DNA of 64,000 bases, taken from NCBI GenBank assembly GCA_050730755.1, contig JBOHNR010000002.1, forward strand, positions 38,130 to 102,129, written 5' to 3'. Shown in pieces: positions 16,615-24,573 of this stretch. The notes under the pieces are model-generated. The model ran no database searches. It worked only from the letters and a program-made list of their open reading frames with translations, and was not told where the DNA came from. A program made the translations under genes and the position numbers. The number at the start of each line of letters is the position of its first letter. Positions within the stretch are counted from its first letter, which is position 1. The stretch comes from CAVPPA01 sp050730755 (GTDB lineage: Bacteria > Patescibacteriota > Saccharimonadia > Saccharimonadales > UBA4665).

Positions 16615-17259
16615 TTAGACTAAGAAACTACGGGTTTCATGAGGTAACTCGCCGCCGTAGATATATTCGATCAGAATAGCATTAACTTCTTGATTAAGGC
16701 TTGAAAGTTGAGTTTTTTCTTCGGTGCTGAAGTTTTGTAGAACAAAATCAGCGCTATCTATTGTAGCTGGCCGCTTTGGCCCAATGCCTACCCTTAAGCG
16801 TCCATAGGATTCGCCGATTATCTGCGTGATAGACTTGATGCCGTTATGGCCAGCCGATGAGCCGCCTACCCTGAGGCGTACCTGGCCAAACGGAATATCC
16901 AGTTCATCGTGAAGTACAAGTATGTTCTGAGGCTCTACTTTATAAAAGTGCATAACAGCCGTGACCGCTTCGCCGCTTAAATTCATAGAAGTCGTTGGTT
17001 TTATGGCTATAACTAGAGTATCACTAAACCGACCTTGGGCTAGATGGCACTTCAAGGATTTTTTTTCTTCCCAAGGGCTCATTTGTTCATGGGTGGTCAC
17101 AAAAGCGTCGATACATAAGAAGCCGACGTTATGCCTGTTTGCTTCGTATTTAGATCCGGCGTTACCCAAACCAATCAGTAGAACGATTTTCTGCTGGCCA
17201 ACAGTGTAAAGCTGCATACCTATGTTCATGCTCTCCGGTTGTCGCAGAAGCCAGCCCAT
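16615..17259 (-). CDS. pth: Peptidyl-tRNA hydrolase
   Basis: Releases peptides from prematurely dropped peptidyl-tRNAs, recycling tRNA. 214 residues. Conserved LIGLGNAGSKYEANRHNVGF (catalytic His in NRHN), the HDELDIPFGQVRL segment and GGSSAGHNGIKSI are all present. The start used gives an N-terminal extension of about 25 residues before LIGLGN; the true start may be the internal ATG at 17226 (MNIGMQLYTV). The first start overlaps the der stop by one base (TAATG), so the pair is translationally coupled. Confidence 0.95.
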   Translation of the reverse strand: MGWLLRQPESMNIGMQLYTVGQQKIVLLIGLGNAGSKYEANRHNVGFLCIDAFVTTHEQMSPWEEKKSLKCHLAQGRFSDTLVIAIKPTTSMNLSGEAVTAVMHFYKVEPQNILVLHDELDIPFGQVRLRVGGSSAGHNGIKSITQIIGESYGRLRVGIGPKRPATIDSADFVLQNFSTEEKTQLSSLNQEVNAILIEYIYGGELPHETRSFLV

Positions 17260-18644
17260 TAATGAGTTACCTTTTTTTGGTGCTTAACGTCGGCGTAAAC
17301 TGGCGAGCGGCCGTGGCGGTGAGCAACATGCTTTTCAATAAACCACAACTCAAGGGCTGTGCCCTCGAAGCCAAACGCCTCGCGCAGGCTACGCTCCAGA
17401 TAACGTCGATAGCTCCAATGGACGAACTTGGTTTGGCTGCCGAAGATTTTAAAAGCCGGTATTGGGTTATCATCTTCTTGGACAATGTAGTTCAATTTAG
17501 GGTTACGATTTTTTAATCCAGCCGGTGGGTGGACGTCGATAGCTCGCTGCAGCCATTGGTTGAGCTCGTTAGTTTTAAAACGCTTCTTTCGCTCTTTGTC
17601 GATTTCAAGAACCAAATCAAATAATTTAGTAACATTTTGGCCGGTCACAGCGCTAGTAAATATTAAAGGTGCCCATGGTACAAAGTCAAAGGCAGCGGCG
17701 ATTTTGGGGGCCAGTTCATCGCGGGTAAAGGCCGTTCTGCCTTCGGCTATATCCCATTTGCTGACAATTAAAATTAGGCCTTTGCCGGCGTCCTTGACCA
17801 TGCCGGCTATCTTTTGGTCAAGTTGGACGTTGAGTTCGTTAACTTCCATTAAAAGTAGACAAACATCCGCCTGCTCGATTGCTGCTAGGGCCCGGATTAC
17901 GCTAAAGCGCTCGACGCCAGGTTCGATTTTACCAGAGCGGCGAATACCGGCCGTATCCATCAGTTCGATGTTGCTGCCACTAACCCGTACTGTAGTCCGA
18001 TTAATGTCGCGAGTCGTCCCCGCTCTCTCGGTGACAATAGCCTGCTGTTTTTCAGCCAAAGCGTTAAAGAGAGCCGATTTACCGACATTTGGCCGACCGA
18101 TGATGGCCACGCGCAGCTGATCATTGTCGATTTTGTCAGTTACTTTTGGGATGACTTTTATAAGTTGCTCTAACAGTTCATTGATACCGTCGTGGTTGAT
18201 GGCTGAAGTTGCGATAATAGGCTTAATACCCAGTCGTTCAAATTTTATAAAGACATTCTCTTTACGAGCCTGATCAATTTTGTTAGCCACTAGAAAAACT
18301 GGTTTGTGGCTTTTTAAGGCCATTCTGGCTACCCGGCGATCTTCTTCGGTAATCATGACATTAGCCTCAGTCATAACCAAAATCACGTCGGCGCTGTCGA
18401 CGGCCTGGATGATTTGCTCTTGGATAGTAGTTTCGAAGTCATCTTCTGGGTCTTTTATGCCGGCCGTATCTACCAGCCAGAAATAATGCCCCTGAAAAAC
18501 AGCTTTGGCCAGCGTACTGTCGCGAGTCGTGCCAGCTTCGTTGGCGACGATCGCTTCGCGCCTTCGTAAAATCGCATTTAGCAAGCTAGATTTACCTACG
18601 TTCGTCCGACCAACAATAGCCACAATGGGTAATTTTTTGCTCAT
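17259..18644 (-). CDS. der: Double-domain GTPase Der (EngA), ribosome assembly
   Basis: Essential GTPase needed for 50S subunit maturation. 461 residues: first G domain with GRTNVGKSS (12-20) and DTAGI, second with GRPNVGKSA near 190 and DTAGIRRSGK, then the C-terminal KH-like domain ending in HRHGRSPVYADVKHQKK. Length is normal. It forms a pair with pth and both run in the minus direction; rluB lies 74 bp upstream in the same direction. Confidence 0.97.
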   Translation of the reverse strand: MSKKLPIVAIVGRTNVGKSSLLNAILRRREAIVANEAGTTRDSTLAKAVFQGHYFWLVDTAGIKDPEDDFETTIQEQIIQAVDSADVILVMTEANVMITEEDRRVARMALKSHKPVFLVANKIDQARKENVFIKFERLGIKPIIATSAINHDGINELLEQLIKVIPKVTDKIDNDQLRVAIIGRPNVGKSALFNALAEKQQAIVTERAGTTRDINRTTVRVSGSNIELMDTAGIRRSGKIEPGVERFSVIRALAAIEQADVCLLLMEVNELNVQLDQKIAGMVKDAGKGLILIVSKWDIAEGRTAFTRDELAPKIAAAFDFVPWAPLIFTSAVTGQNVTKLFDLVLEIDKERKKRFKTNELNQWLQRAIDVHPPAGLKNRNPKLNYIVQEDDNPIPAFKIFGSQTKFVHWSYRRYLERSLREAFGFEGTALELWFIEKHVAHRHGRSPVYADVKHQKKVTH

Positions 18645-18718
18645 CAGGGATTATTATACAGCTAACAGATGATTGGTTGTGAAATCGTCTTTACTAAGAA
18701 AGGCCCAACTTCTTATTT

Positions 18719-19396
18719 TTAAAATTTTTTAACGTCGCCAAAACCTAAACTGCCAAGCGAATAATCTCCGAACTGAGTCCTATGAAGTTTGATAACCTTA
18801 TAACCGGTAACTTCGAAAGTGCGACGGATTTGGCGATTTCGGCCTTCATGCATGGTGACTGACCATTGTTTATTATCCGGACTTGGCAAGCGAACAACTA
18901 ATAAACGGCTTAAACCGTCTTCTAGCATTACGCCGTGGTCACTGATGTGGCGTTGATCGGCTGGAGTTAGCGCTTTATTAAGCGTTACCTGGTAGACCTT
19001 TGTTTTTTGCTTACTAGGATGAGTCAGCTCATAAGCTAATTGGCCGTCACTGGTCATAATTAATAAACCACTGGAGTTTCTATCAAGTCGTCCGACTGGC
19101 TTTAGTAGCTGATATTCAGGCGGCAGTAAATCATAGATGGTTTTGTTGCCCTGGCCCTGCCGGCTGACAACATAACCGAAAGGTTTGTTAAGCATAATGG
19201 TAACTTGAGATTCGGGAGCTGTTAAACTGGCAAAATCAAGTCTCTTATTATTGAAGCTGATTTTGTCAATTTCAGATACGGTCTGGCCAAGTTGAGCTTG
19301 TCTACCGTTAACCTTAACTCTCCCCTCAGCGATAGTATCGTCAGCTGCCCGACGACTGATTCCAGTCGCCATAGCTATAAACTTATTAATACGCAT
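18719..19396 (-). CDS. 16S/23S rRNA pseudouridine synthase (RsuA/RluB family)
   Basis: Isomerises specific uridines of rRNA. 225 residues: an N-terminal S4 RNA-binding domain (MRINKFIAMATGISRRAADDTI) and the catalytic domain with GRLDRNSSGLLIMTSDG (catalytic Asp in GRLD). NRQIRRTFEVTGYKVIKLHRTQFG near the end is the family C-terminus. The family contains RluB, RluE, RluF and RsuA; the modified position cannot be read from this sequence. Confidence 0.93.
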   Translation of the reverse strand: MRINKFIAMATGISRRAADDTIAEGRVKVNGRQAQLGQTVSEIDKISFNNKRLDFASLTAPESQVTIMLNKPFGYVVSRQGQGNKTIYDLLPPEYQLLKPVGRLDRNSSGLLIMTSDGQLAYELTHPSKQKTKVYQVTLNKALTPADQRHISDHGVMLEDGLSRLLVVRLPSPDNKQWSVTMHEGRNRQIRRTFEVTGYKVIKLHRTQFGDYSLGSLGFGDVKKF

Positions 19397-19434
19397 AGAC
19401 TTAGCTTATCGCTAAGTATTTTGGAGTGCAAAAA

Positions 19435-20811
19435 CTAAAGGGCAATATTGTTAGGATCGAAGTCGTTTGATGGGCTCTGAGAGACCGGTGGCACGACTGG
19501 AGCATCGTGTGGCTCAAAAGTGCTGCCAGGTTGTGGTGATTGGCTGTTAGAAAGAGCTGAGGCTTCTGTTTTAGTGTCATCTTTACCGCTGCCCGGGTCT
19601 GAGGAGACAACAGCTGTCTTTGCGTTAAAGCCACCGGCTTGGCTAGTTTTTACTTCTTCTCTGGCTAACAGTTCATCAAGGCTCGGTTTGGGGTCAGATT
19701 TAACTGGCTGAATAACCTTTTTATTAGCGATGGTCACGCTATCGTTGACGGTCATCTTAGCTTTAACTTCGTCAGGCTCTGAAGTCGGAACCGATGGGGC
19801 TGGAACTACTGGATCAATTTCTTCAGCGGTTGGTTCAGCCTGAGCGCTATCAGCTTCAGTTGTAGTAGCTGGCTTGGTAGGTGTGTTAGCATCCAAATCG
19901 TGAACCGCATCGATCATCACCTTGTCGTCGACTGCCTCGTTATTATTTTGGCTGGTGGTCAGTGGCGGAGCTGACGCCGGAGCTTCCATTTTAGTGCTAA
20001 AGTCTTCTATTTGTTCGCCAACTACGGCTTTTTCTTCAGCTGTTGTAGCCGTGTCGAGTTTTGATTCGCCTGGTCCAGGAGCGACAGGCGCTTCTGGGGA
20101 GGTGGGGGCTATTGTTGAAGAGATAGAGGTTGACCGGGTAGTCGGCTCTGCATTAGTCGGGCCGGCTTCTAGAGTGTTATTAGGGATGGGCGGCGCAGGT
20201 AATCCGTCTTCCGGCTTATCGCCTGGGGTTGGCGGCTGCGCAGATGCTGGCGGGGTAATTGGAATGGCCAGAGGCTTGATGGGAACAACAGGAGATTGCA
20301 CAGGTACAGCTGGAGGGGGCGTCGCTAAATCTGGTGCCGATGGCAATGGAGTCGTTGGCGGACTGGGTGCCTGGATAGGGCTGGGCGTTGGCGGACCTAA
20401 AGTTTCCGGATCAGCTACCGGGGCGTTAGGGCTGGGGGCTGGCCCGTCAATTAATTCATGAGACGCTTTCACTATATCTTCTAGCGTAACTTGAGATTTT
20501 ACGAGATAGCGGTCGGCACCTAGGCTAGTTGCCCTGGTTTTATCTTCAGCCTGCCCTAGAGCGGTTAGCATAATGACTTTAACGTACTTCAGTTCTTCGG
20601 TATTTCGTAGAATATCGAGCATTTCAAAACCACTAATTCTAGGCATCATAACGTCAGAGATAATTAAATCCGGCTTCTCGGCTTTGGCGACAACTAAGGC
20701 TTCCTCGCCATCTTGAGCGGTGACTATGGCATAGCCCTCGGCCTGGAGGCGGGCCTCGTAAATTTCCCGTAAGTTATTGTCGTCTTCTACTAGCAGTATT
20801 TTTGCCGCCAT
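19435..20811 (-). CDS. Response regulator receiver domain with a long disordered tail
   Basis: 458 residues. Residues 1-120 are a receiver domain: ILLVEDD at 5-11, phospho-acceptor Asp53 in LIISDVMMP, the T/A site near 82 (MLTAL), and Lys104 in YLVKSQ. The remaining ~330 residues are rich in Pro, Ala, Thr, Ser and Glu, with no recognisable output domain and no DNA-binding helix-turn-helix. It lies 56 bp downstream of a histidine kinase gene, its likely partner. The tail is in frame to a clean stop. It may act by protein-protein contact. Antisense frames over the tail are compositional shadows. Confidence 0.88.
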   Translation of the reverse strand: MAAKILLVEDDNNLREIYEARLQAEGYAIVTAQDGEEALVVAKAEKPDLIISDVMMPRISGFEMLDILRNTEELKYVKVIMLTALGQAEDKTRATSLGADRYLVKSQVTLEDIVKASHELIDGPAPSPNAPVADPETLGPPTPSPIQAPSPPTTPLPSAPDLATPPPAVPVQSPVVPIKPLAIPITPPASAQPPTPGDKPEDGLPAPPIPNNTLEAGPTNAEPTTRSTSISSTIAPTSPEAPVAPGPGESKLDTATTAEEKAVVGEQIEDFSTKMEAPASAPPLTTSQNNNEAVDDKVMIDAVHDLDANTPTKPATTTEADSAQAEPTAEEIDPVVPAPSVPTSEPDEVKAKMTVNDSVTIANKKVIQPVKSDPKPSLDELLAREEVKTSQAGGFNAKTAVVSSDPGSGKDDTKTEASALSNSQSPQPGSTFEPHDAPVVPPVSQSPSNDFDPNNIAL

Positions 20812-20867
20812 ATGATCTTTCGTCCTTTATATCTCGTTTCTATACGATTACGCTTATTTTTATTGTA

Positions 20868-22229
20868 TCACGGTGATGCCGTTAGTGAACTAATTGGCGG
20901 TAGAGTGTCAATCTTAGCCTCTTTGGCTTGGAGCTCTTCAGCTTTTTGAGTACTCAGTCTTGGTAAGTTGATATAAAAGGTGCTGCCCTTTTTAAATTCG
21001 CTTTCGACCCAGATCCGGCCCTGGTATAACTCAATGATCTTACGGCAAATAAACAATCCCAAACCGGTACCACCAATGGTTCGAGTAGCCGAGTTATCAA
21101 CCCGGTAGAACTTTTGGAAAAGATGAGGAATATCTTCAGCTGGAATACCCGGTCCGGTGTCTTTAACGTAAAACTGCACAACCTTGTCGTTACCAACCAG
21201 GCCGATAGTGACTTTACCGGTGTCGGTATATTTGACGGCGTTATCAAATAAATTTGTGACAACTTCCCGCAAGCGGTCAGGATCAATATAAGTATAAAAA
21301 AGAGGCTTGATAACTTTATTAGCTTGAACGGTCGCATCAATTGTCTTAGATGTGCCAAAGGCAAACTCGGTGATTAAACCCTTTTTCTCGGCAGCGAATC
21401 TGAGATCGGAAGTTAACTGCTCAAGATAACCCCCAATTTCGACAACAGCCGGATGGCTAGTTAGCCGGCCGTCTTCGACTTTAGCCGACGTTAATAAATC
21501 TTGGAAGAGTTGACCTAGGTGTTGAGTACTGGAGTGAGCTTTGCCTAGATAGTCACGGGCTCGGGCGTCAATTGTGCTGACTTTTTCATTGAGGGCAAGG
21601 GCCAGATAACCTTCGATGGCGGCGACGGGTGTTCGCATCTCGTGAGAAGCAGTGCTGATAAATTCGGCTCGTTGTTGTTCAGCTTTTCGTTCTTGGCTGA
21701 CATCGCGGAAAACGCTTACTGCACCGGTGACTTGCTCTTGTTCATTCAAAATCGGCGAAATCACAAAGCTGACGGCTAATGACTTACCCGATTTTGTTAA
21801 CACATTGGCAGTACTATCACGAATACTTTTTTTAGTCTGAAATAGCAAAGCCACAGGGTCGAGCGAGCTATCTATTTGTTCACCTTTTTCGTTGACAAGC
21901 TTGAAAACAGCTTTCCAGTTAAGACCAACTGCATCTTCGCCACTCCAGCCAGTAATTAAAGAAGCTCCCGGGTTGAAGAGTTGGATCGTTTGTTGATCGT
22001 CAACTAGGACCACACCATCTTCAATAGCGTTTAAAATGATTCCAGATTTAAGTCTCTCAGTCCGCAAACTTGTAGCCAGCTTGGATGAATTAGGGTGTTT
22101 GGCTGTTGGCCGAGCAAACCTTTTTACAAAAGAGCTGATTATGAAAAGTACGATCACGGCCAAAATCAAACCGACGCCCAAATAGATAATCAAATAATTG
22201 TTTTCCATGAAAAAGCTTGTGGTATTCAT
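20868..22229 (-). CDS. Membrane-linked PAS sensor histidine kinase
   Basis: 453 residues: one membrane helix (about 11-33), a PAS domain (about 60-180, ILNAIEDGVVLVDDQQTI onward), HisKA with phospho-His196 in STASHEMRTP, and an HATPase_c domain with DRLREVVTNLFDNAVKY, DTGPGIP and GGTGLGLFI boxes. There is no extracytoplasmic sensor domain, so the signal is probably intracellular or membrane-derived. It forms a two-gene unit with the receiver protein immediately downstream. Confidence 0.93.
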   Translation of the reverse strand: MNTTSFFMENNYLIIYLGVGLILAVIVLFIISSFVKRFARPTAKHPNSSKLATSLRTERLKSGIILNAIEDGVVLVDDQQTIQLFNPGASLITGWSGEDAVGLNWKAVFKLVNEKGEQIDSSLDPVALLFQTKKSIRDSTANVLTKSGKSLAVSFVISPILNEQEQVTGAVSVFRDVSQERKAEQQRAEFISTASHEMRTPVAAIEGYLALALNEKVSTIDARARDYLGKAHSSTQHLGQLFQDLLTSAKVEDGRLTSHPAVVEIGGYLEQLTSDLRFAAEKKGLITEFAFGTSKTIDATVQANKVIKPLFYTYIDPDRLREVVTNLFDNAVKYTDTGKVTIGLVGNDKVVQFYVKDTGPGIPAEDIPHLFQKFYRVDNSATRTIGGTGLGLFICRKIIELYQGRIWVESEFKKGSTFYINLPRLSTQKAEELQAKEAKIDTLPPISSLTASP

Positions 22230-22325
22230 CTCCTATTATCAGGTGTATTTATCTATTATGCAAATGCTTATACCCTGCTATAGACGTGCTATAACAGATA
22301 TGATAGGATGAGTCCGACTAAGTTA

Positions 22326-22402
22326 GGCCCCTTCGTCTAGTGGTCCAGGACGTCAGGTTCTCATCCTGAAAATCGCGGGTTCGACTCCCGCAGGGGTCAC
22401 CA
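22326..22402 (+). tRNA. tRNA-Glu (CTC)
   Basis: Acceptor GGCCCCT/AGGGGTC, anticodon stem TCAGG/CCTGA with loop TTCTCAT (anticodon CTC), T arm GCGGG-TTCGACT-CCCGC, CCA encoded. It reads GAG codons. A second Glu isoacceptor (TTC) lies at 52712. Confidence 0.96.
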
Positions 22403-22443
22403 CAATTTTACGTAAGTGTTTTTTGCTGTGAGATAATAGGCAT

Positions 22444-22746
22444 ATGAAATCATCTTGGCCGGTAGGACTAATAGTGATAGTAGTTCTGATAGTTGGATTG
22501 TTTGCAATATTGAATGTTGTTATGCGGCGCAAAGGTTATTCTATTCCAGGTAAGACCGTGGTTCGTTGCTCTAAAGGGCATCTGTTTATGACTACTTGGA
22601 TTGAAGGTGGATCTCTTAGGGCTATAAGGCTGGGCCCGTATACAAGATACCAACATTGTCCCGTAGGTAAACACTGGGCTATAATTCACCCAGTAAAAGT
22701 ACAAGATTTGACTAGCGAAGACCGCCAAAAATTAGCGACAGCTTAG
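22444..22746 (+). CDS. Small membrane-anchored protein with a zinc-ribbon-like motif
   Basis: 100 residues: an N-terminal membrane helix (about 6-28), then a short domain with CSKGH (42-46) and CPVGKHW (71-77), whose Cys and His residues could bind zinc, and a charged tail (HPVKVQDLTSEDRQKL). Similar small proteins with C-KGHLF...CPVGKHW are, as I recall, found in other Gram-positive bacteria, without known function. A GATAAT box ends six bases before the ATG and no Shine-Dalgarno is seen: leaderless message likely. The gene follows tRNA-Glu(CTC) by 41 bp. Confidence 0.7.
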   Translation: MKSSWPVGLIVIVVLIVGLFAILNVVMRRKGYSIPGKTVVRCSKGHLFMTTWIEGGSLRAIRLGPYTRYQHCPVGKHWAIIHPVKVQDLTSEDRQKLATA

Positions 22747-22820
22747 ACAATTTTTATCCCAGGTTATTAGCTCAATGCCGATCTATTATTCAAGTTAGAT
22801 CCGCACTATACTGATAATTA

Positions 22821-23297
22821 ATGAAGAATGTGGAGTTTAATCAGCGAGCTATAGCGTTATTAGGCGGCTACTTATTACAATTTTTAGCAGGCATGTTCCT
22901 TAATTTGTTCGTTACTATACCGAGCAAACACCCGGGTAGTTCGGGCGACAATTACTTGGGTCGTTCATTCCATAGCCTTGTTTGGTCGCTATCGGGCTCA
23001 GGCGGCTGGGTATTATCTTTTCATGCTGGCTTGGCATTGCTATTAGTTTTAGGTTCACTGAGTCTTTTTGTAATGGCCTTAATCGCTCACAGTAGACTGT
23101 GGAGTGTTAGTGGTGGAATAGCAGCCCTATTGACGCTTGGCGCTTTTTTCAATGGCCTGAGTTTCATCGATTTTAATAAAAATATCAGCTCGATGATTAT
23201 GGCTATCTGTTGGGTAGGAGCAGTCAGTGTTTTAGTTCTGGGCTTACTAAAACATACAAAGTCCGGCACCAAGACTAGCCAGCACGTTTTTTCATAG
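22821..23297 (+). CDS. Four-helix integral membrane protein
   Basis: Unrecognised 158-residue protein. Hydrophobic segments at about 9-32, 63-84, 88-112 and 120-145 with short loops; the first loop carries SGDNYLGRSFHSL. TATACT ends eight bases before the ATG, which fits leaderless transcription. The overall plan resembles small DoxX-like or DUF membrane proteins, but I cannot name a family. The last bases overlap the first copy of the 57-nt dispersed element. Confidence 0.6.
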   Translation: MKNVEFNQRAIALLGGYLLQFLAGMFLNLFVTIPSKHPGSSGDNYLGRSFHSLVWSLSGSGGWVLSFHAGLALLLVLGSLSLFVMALIAHSRLWSVSGGIAALLTLGAFFNGLSFIDFNKNISSMIMAICWVGAVSVLVLGLLKHTKSGTKTSQHVFS

Positions 23298-23347
23298 ACG
23301 ATTTCACCGACAACTGCTTTATAAATCGAAGAACATGAGATCACCGT
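23291..23347 (+). repeat. 57-nt dispersed element, copy D
   Basis: Aligned without gaps to the copy at 53534-53590: over positions 11-57 I count 31 of 47 identical bases, including ATTTC, ATAAATCGAA and TCACC. The first ten positions are poorly matched, partly because they overlap the end of the preceding gene. It lies 100 bp upstream of the 23447 gene. Confidence 0.55.
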
Positions 23348-23418
23348 TAGTAAAATAGACTCAAGAAAATCTACTACCTTGTATTGAAGTAGTGCTTGCA
23401 TAGATTATTTTTTTATAC

Positions 23419-23448
23419 ATAATCTCCGAGAGGAGAAGTAGAGATTAT
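23419..23448 (+). promoter_or_regulatory. Inverted repeat framing the Shine-Dalgarno of the 23447 gene
   Basis: ATAATCTC (23419-23426) and GAGATTAT (23441-23448) pair perfectly and enclose a 14-nt loop with AGGAG. The 3' arm includes the first two bases of the ATG (23447). As RNA this would present the Shine-Dalgarno in a loop but hold the start codon, so it may tune translation. Confidence 0.55.
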
Positions 23449-23971
23449 GGAGTCAGGTAAGTTACTGGTAGTCCAGTTTGGGTCTCGGGAAAAAAGAGTG
23501 ACTAAACTGGTAGTCATGGAAACTGTCGAAGTAAAGAATGAACAAACCGAAAATGAATACCGATCAGTAGTTGGGCCTCTAATTTCACTGGCAAAAAGGG
23601 CTTGTTCTATTCGCTATGCCCCGGACCAGGATGGAGTGGTCCAACGCGTCTGTTGGTCTGACTGGGTGAACCTTGAGCCAATGAGCAACTCGGTTGTTTT
23701 ACGCGGCAGGTTAACTCTAAGCCCTGATGTACGCGATATTGTTGGTGGTAAAGCTGAGAGCGAACCGACTGACCGCGCTGGCCTAGACATACAAGCTATT
23801 GATGAAGCTAGTGGTGAATCATTTGGTATTACAACTGGAGCTTTTTATTTTCAAGATAATAGAGCCTTCTATGCTGCCGATTACGAATGTCATTATATTG
23901 CGGAACTTGGTACAAAATCTTGGGAAGAAGTCCGAAGGTACAGCTCGGCCTTAAGGACGGCACTTGGCTAA
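23447..23971 (+). CDS. Hypothetical soluble protein (174 aa)
   Basis: No family recognised. Mixed alpha/beta composition, no signal or membrane segment. The start has a strong AGGAG eight bases or so upstream, within the inverted repeat at 23419-23448. Central motifs (LRGRLTLSPDVRDIVGGK, residues ~86-103) are not known to me. It is transcribed alone, with the leader of the polymerase unit following. Confidence 0.6.
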   Translation: MESGKLLVVQFGSREKRVTKLVVMETVEVKNEQTENEYRSVVGPLISLAKRACSIRYAPDQDGVVQRVCWSDWVNLEPMSNSVVLRGRLTLSPDVRDIVGGKAESEPTDRAGLDIQAIDEASGESFGITTGAFYFQDNRAFYAADYECHYIAELGTKSWEEVRRYSSALRTALG

Positions 23972-24291
23972 GTTTTCTTTATGTAAGCTAAGTCAATATT
24001 ACTAGAAGTCATCATCTGCTTAATAAGTATAATTCTTAATCTATCCTTGTATTAGTTTCTGGCTAATAAGGGTATAATTTAGGTTAGCAACATGCGTACT
24101 GGCAGCAGCCTTTGCACGCATGGGCTTTAATCCAGGCAACCATCCTTCGGGCTCTGCGCGCCTTACATATACAAAATCATTAGTTTCCTGTTATGGCCTA
24201 GTAGCGAACGGCTACCAAGCTTACCAGGCAGCCTTAAGTTAAAACCGTTCAACCATACTAATCTCTAATTAGTGTTTATGAGGATTTGTAT
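23972..24291 (+). promoter_or_regulatory. Promoter and ~200-nt structured leader of the Y-polymerase unit
   Basis: TATAAT at 24073-24078 marks a probable promoter; the -35 is poor (TTGTAT at 24047, 20-bp spacer). The leader has a 7-bp inverted repeat CATGCGT/ACGCATG (about 24090-24121) and a two-tier hairpin GCCT..GTAGC/GCTAC..AGGC (about 24197-24232). No LexA-type GAAC-N4-GTTC box is visible. The first gene has GAGGA seven bases before its ATG. Confidence 0.4.
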
Positions 24292-24573
24292 ATGGATCCC
24301 TCTCTTATAATTAATGAACGGATTGATGTTGTCGCGGTTTTTAAAAAACAGGCAGGCACTAATTTATTATGTCTGCCCTGCAAAATAAAATTTCGTGGGC
24401 GGGACATAGAGCTTGTGGAGCTGGGCCTGCACCACCTGACTTCAGCCGGTAAACGGATGATTCATGTCTTTGATATGAGTGATGGCGTTAATGATTATCG
24501 GCTTGAGTTTGATGCCGAGAGCCTGACTTGGACACTGGTAGCTATGATAGGGGGTCACCATGCTGGGGATTAG
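24292..24573 (+). CDS. Small protein encoded ahead of, and overlapping, the Y-family polymerase
   Basis: 93 residues from the ATG at 24292 (GAGGA seven bases upstream; a TTG two codons earlier is less likely). No family recognised; predicted beta-rich with KIKFRGRDIELVELGLHHL and a closing LTWTLVAMIGGHHAGD. Its end overlaps the polymerase start by 14 bp, so the two are translationally coupled. The arrangement recalls YolD-like or ImuA-like accessory proteins of Y-polymerases, but there is no sequence match I can claim. Confidence 0.6.
   Translation: MDPSLIINERIDVVAVFKKQAGTNLLCLPCKIKFRGRDIELVELGLHHLTSAGKRMIHVFDMSDGVNDYRLEFDAESLTWTLVAMIGGHHAGD

Noticed and set aside
19922..20461. Long Gly/Ser/Ala-rich plus-strand ORF
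   Set aside because: Antisense shadow of the Pro/Ala/Thr-rich tail of the response regulator, produced by composition.
23972..24291. LexA box for the Y-polymerase unit
   Set aside because: No GAAC-N4-GTTC or CTG-N10-CAG element with both halves in place; single half-sites only.
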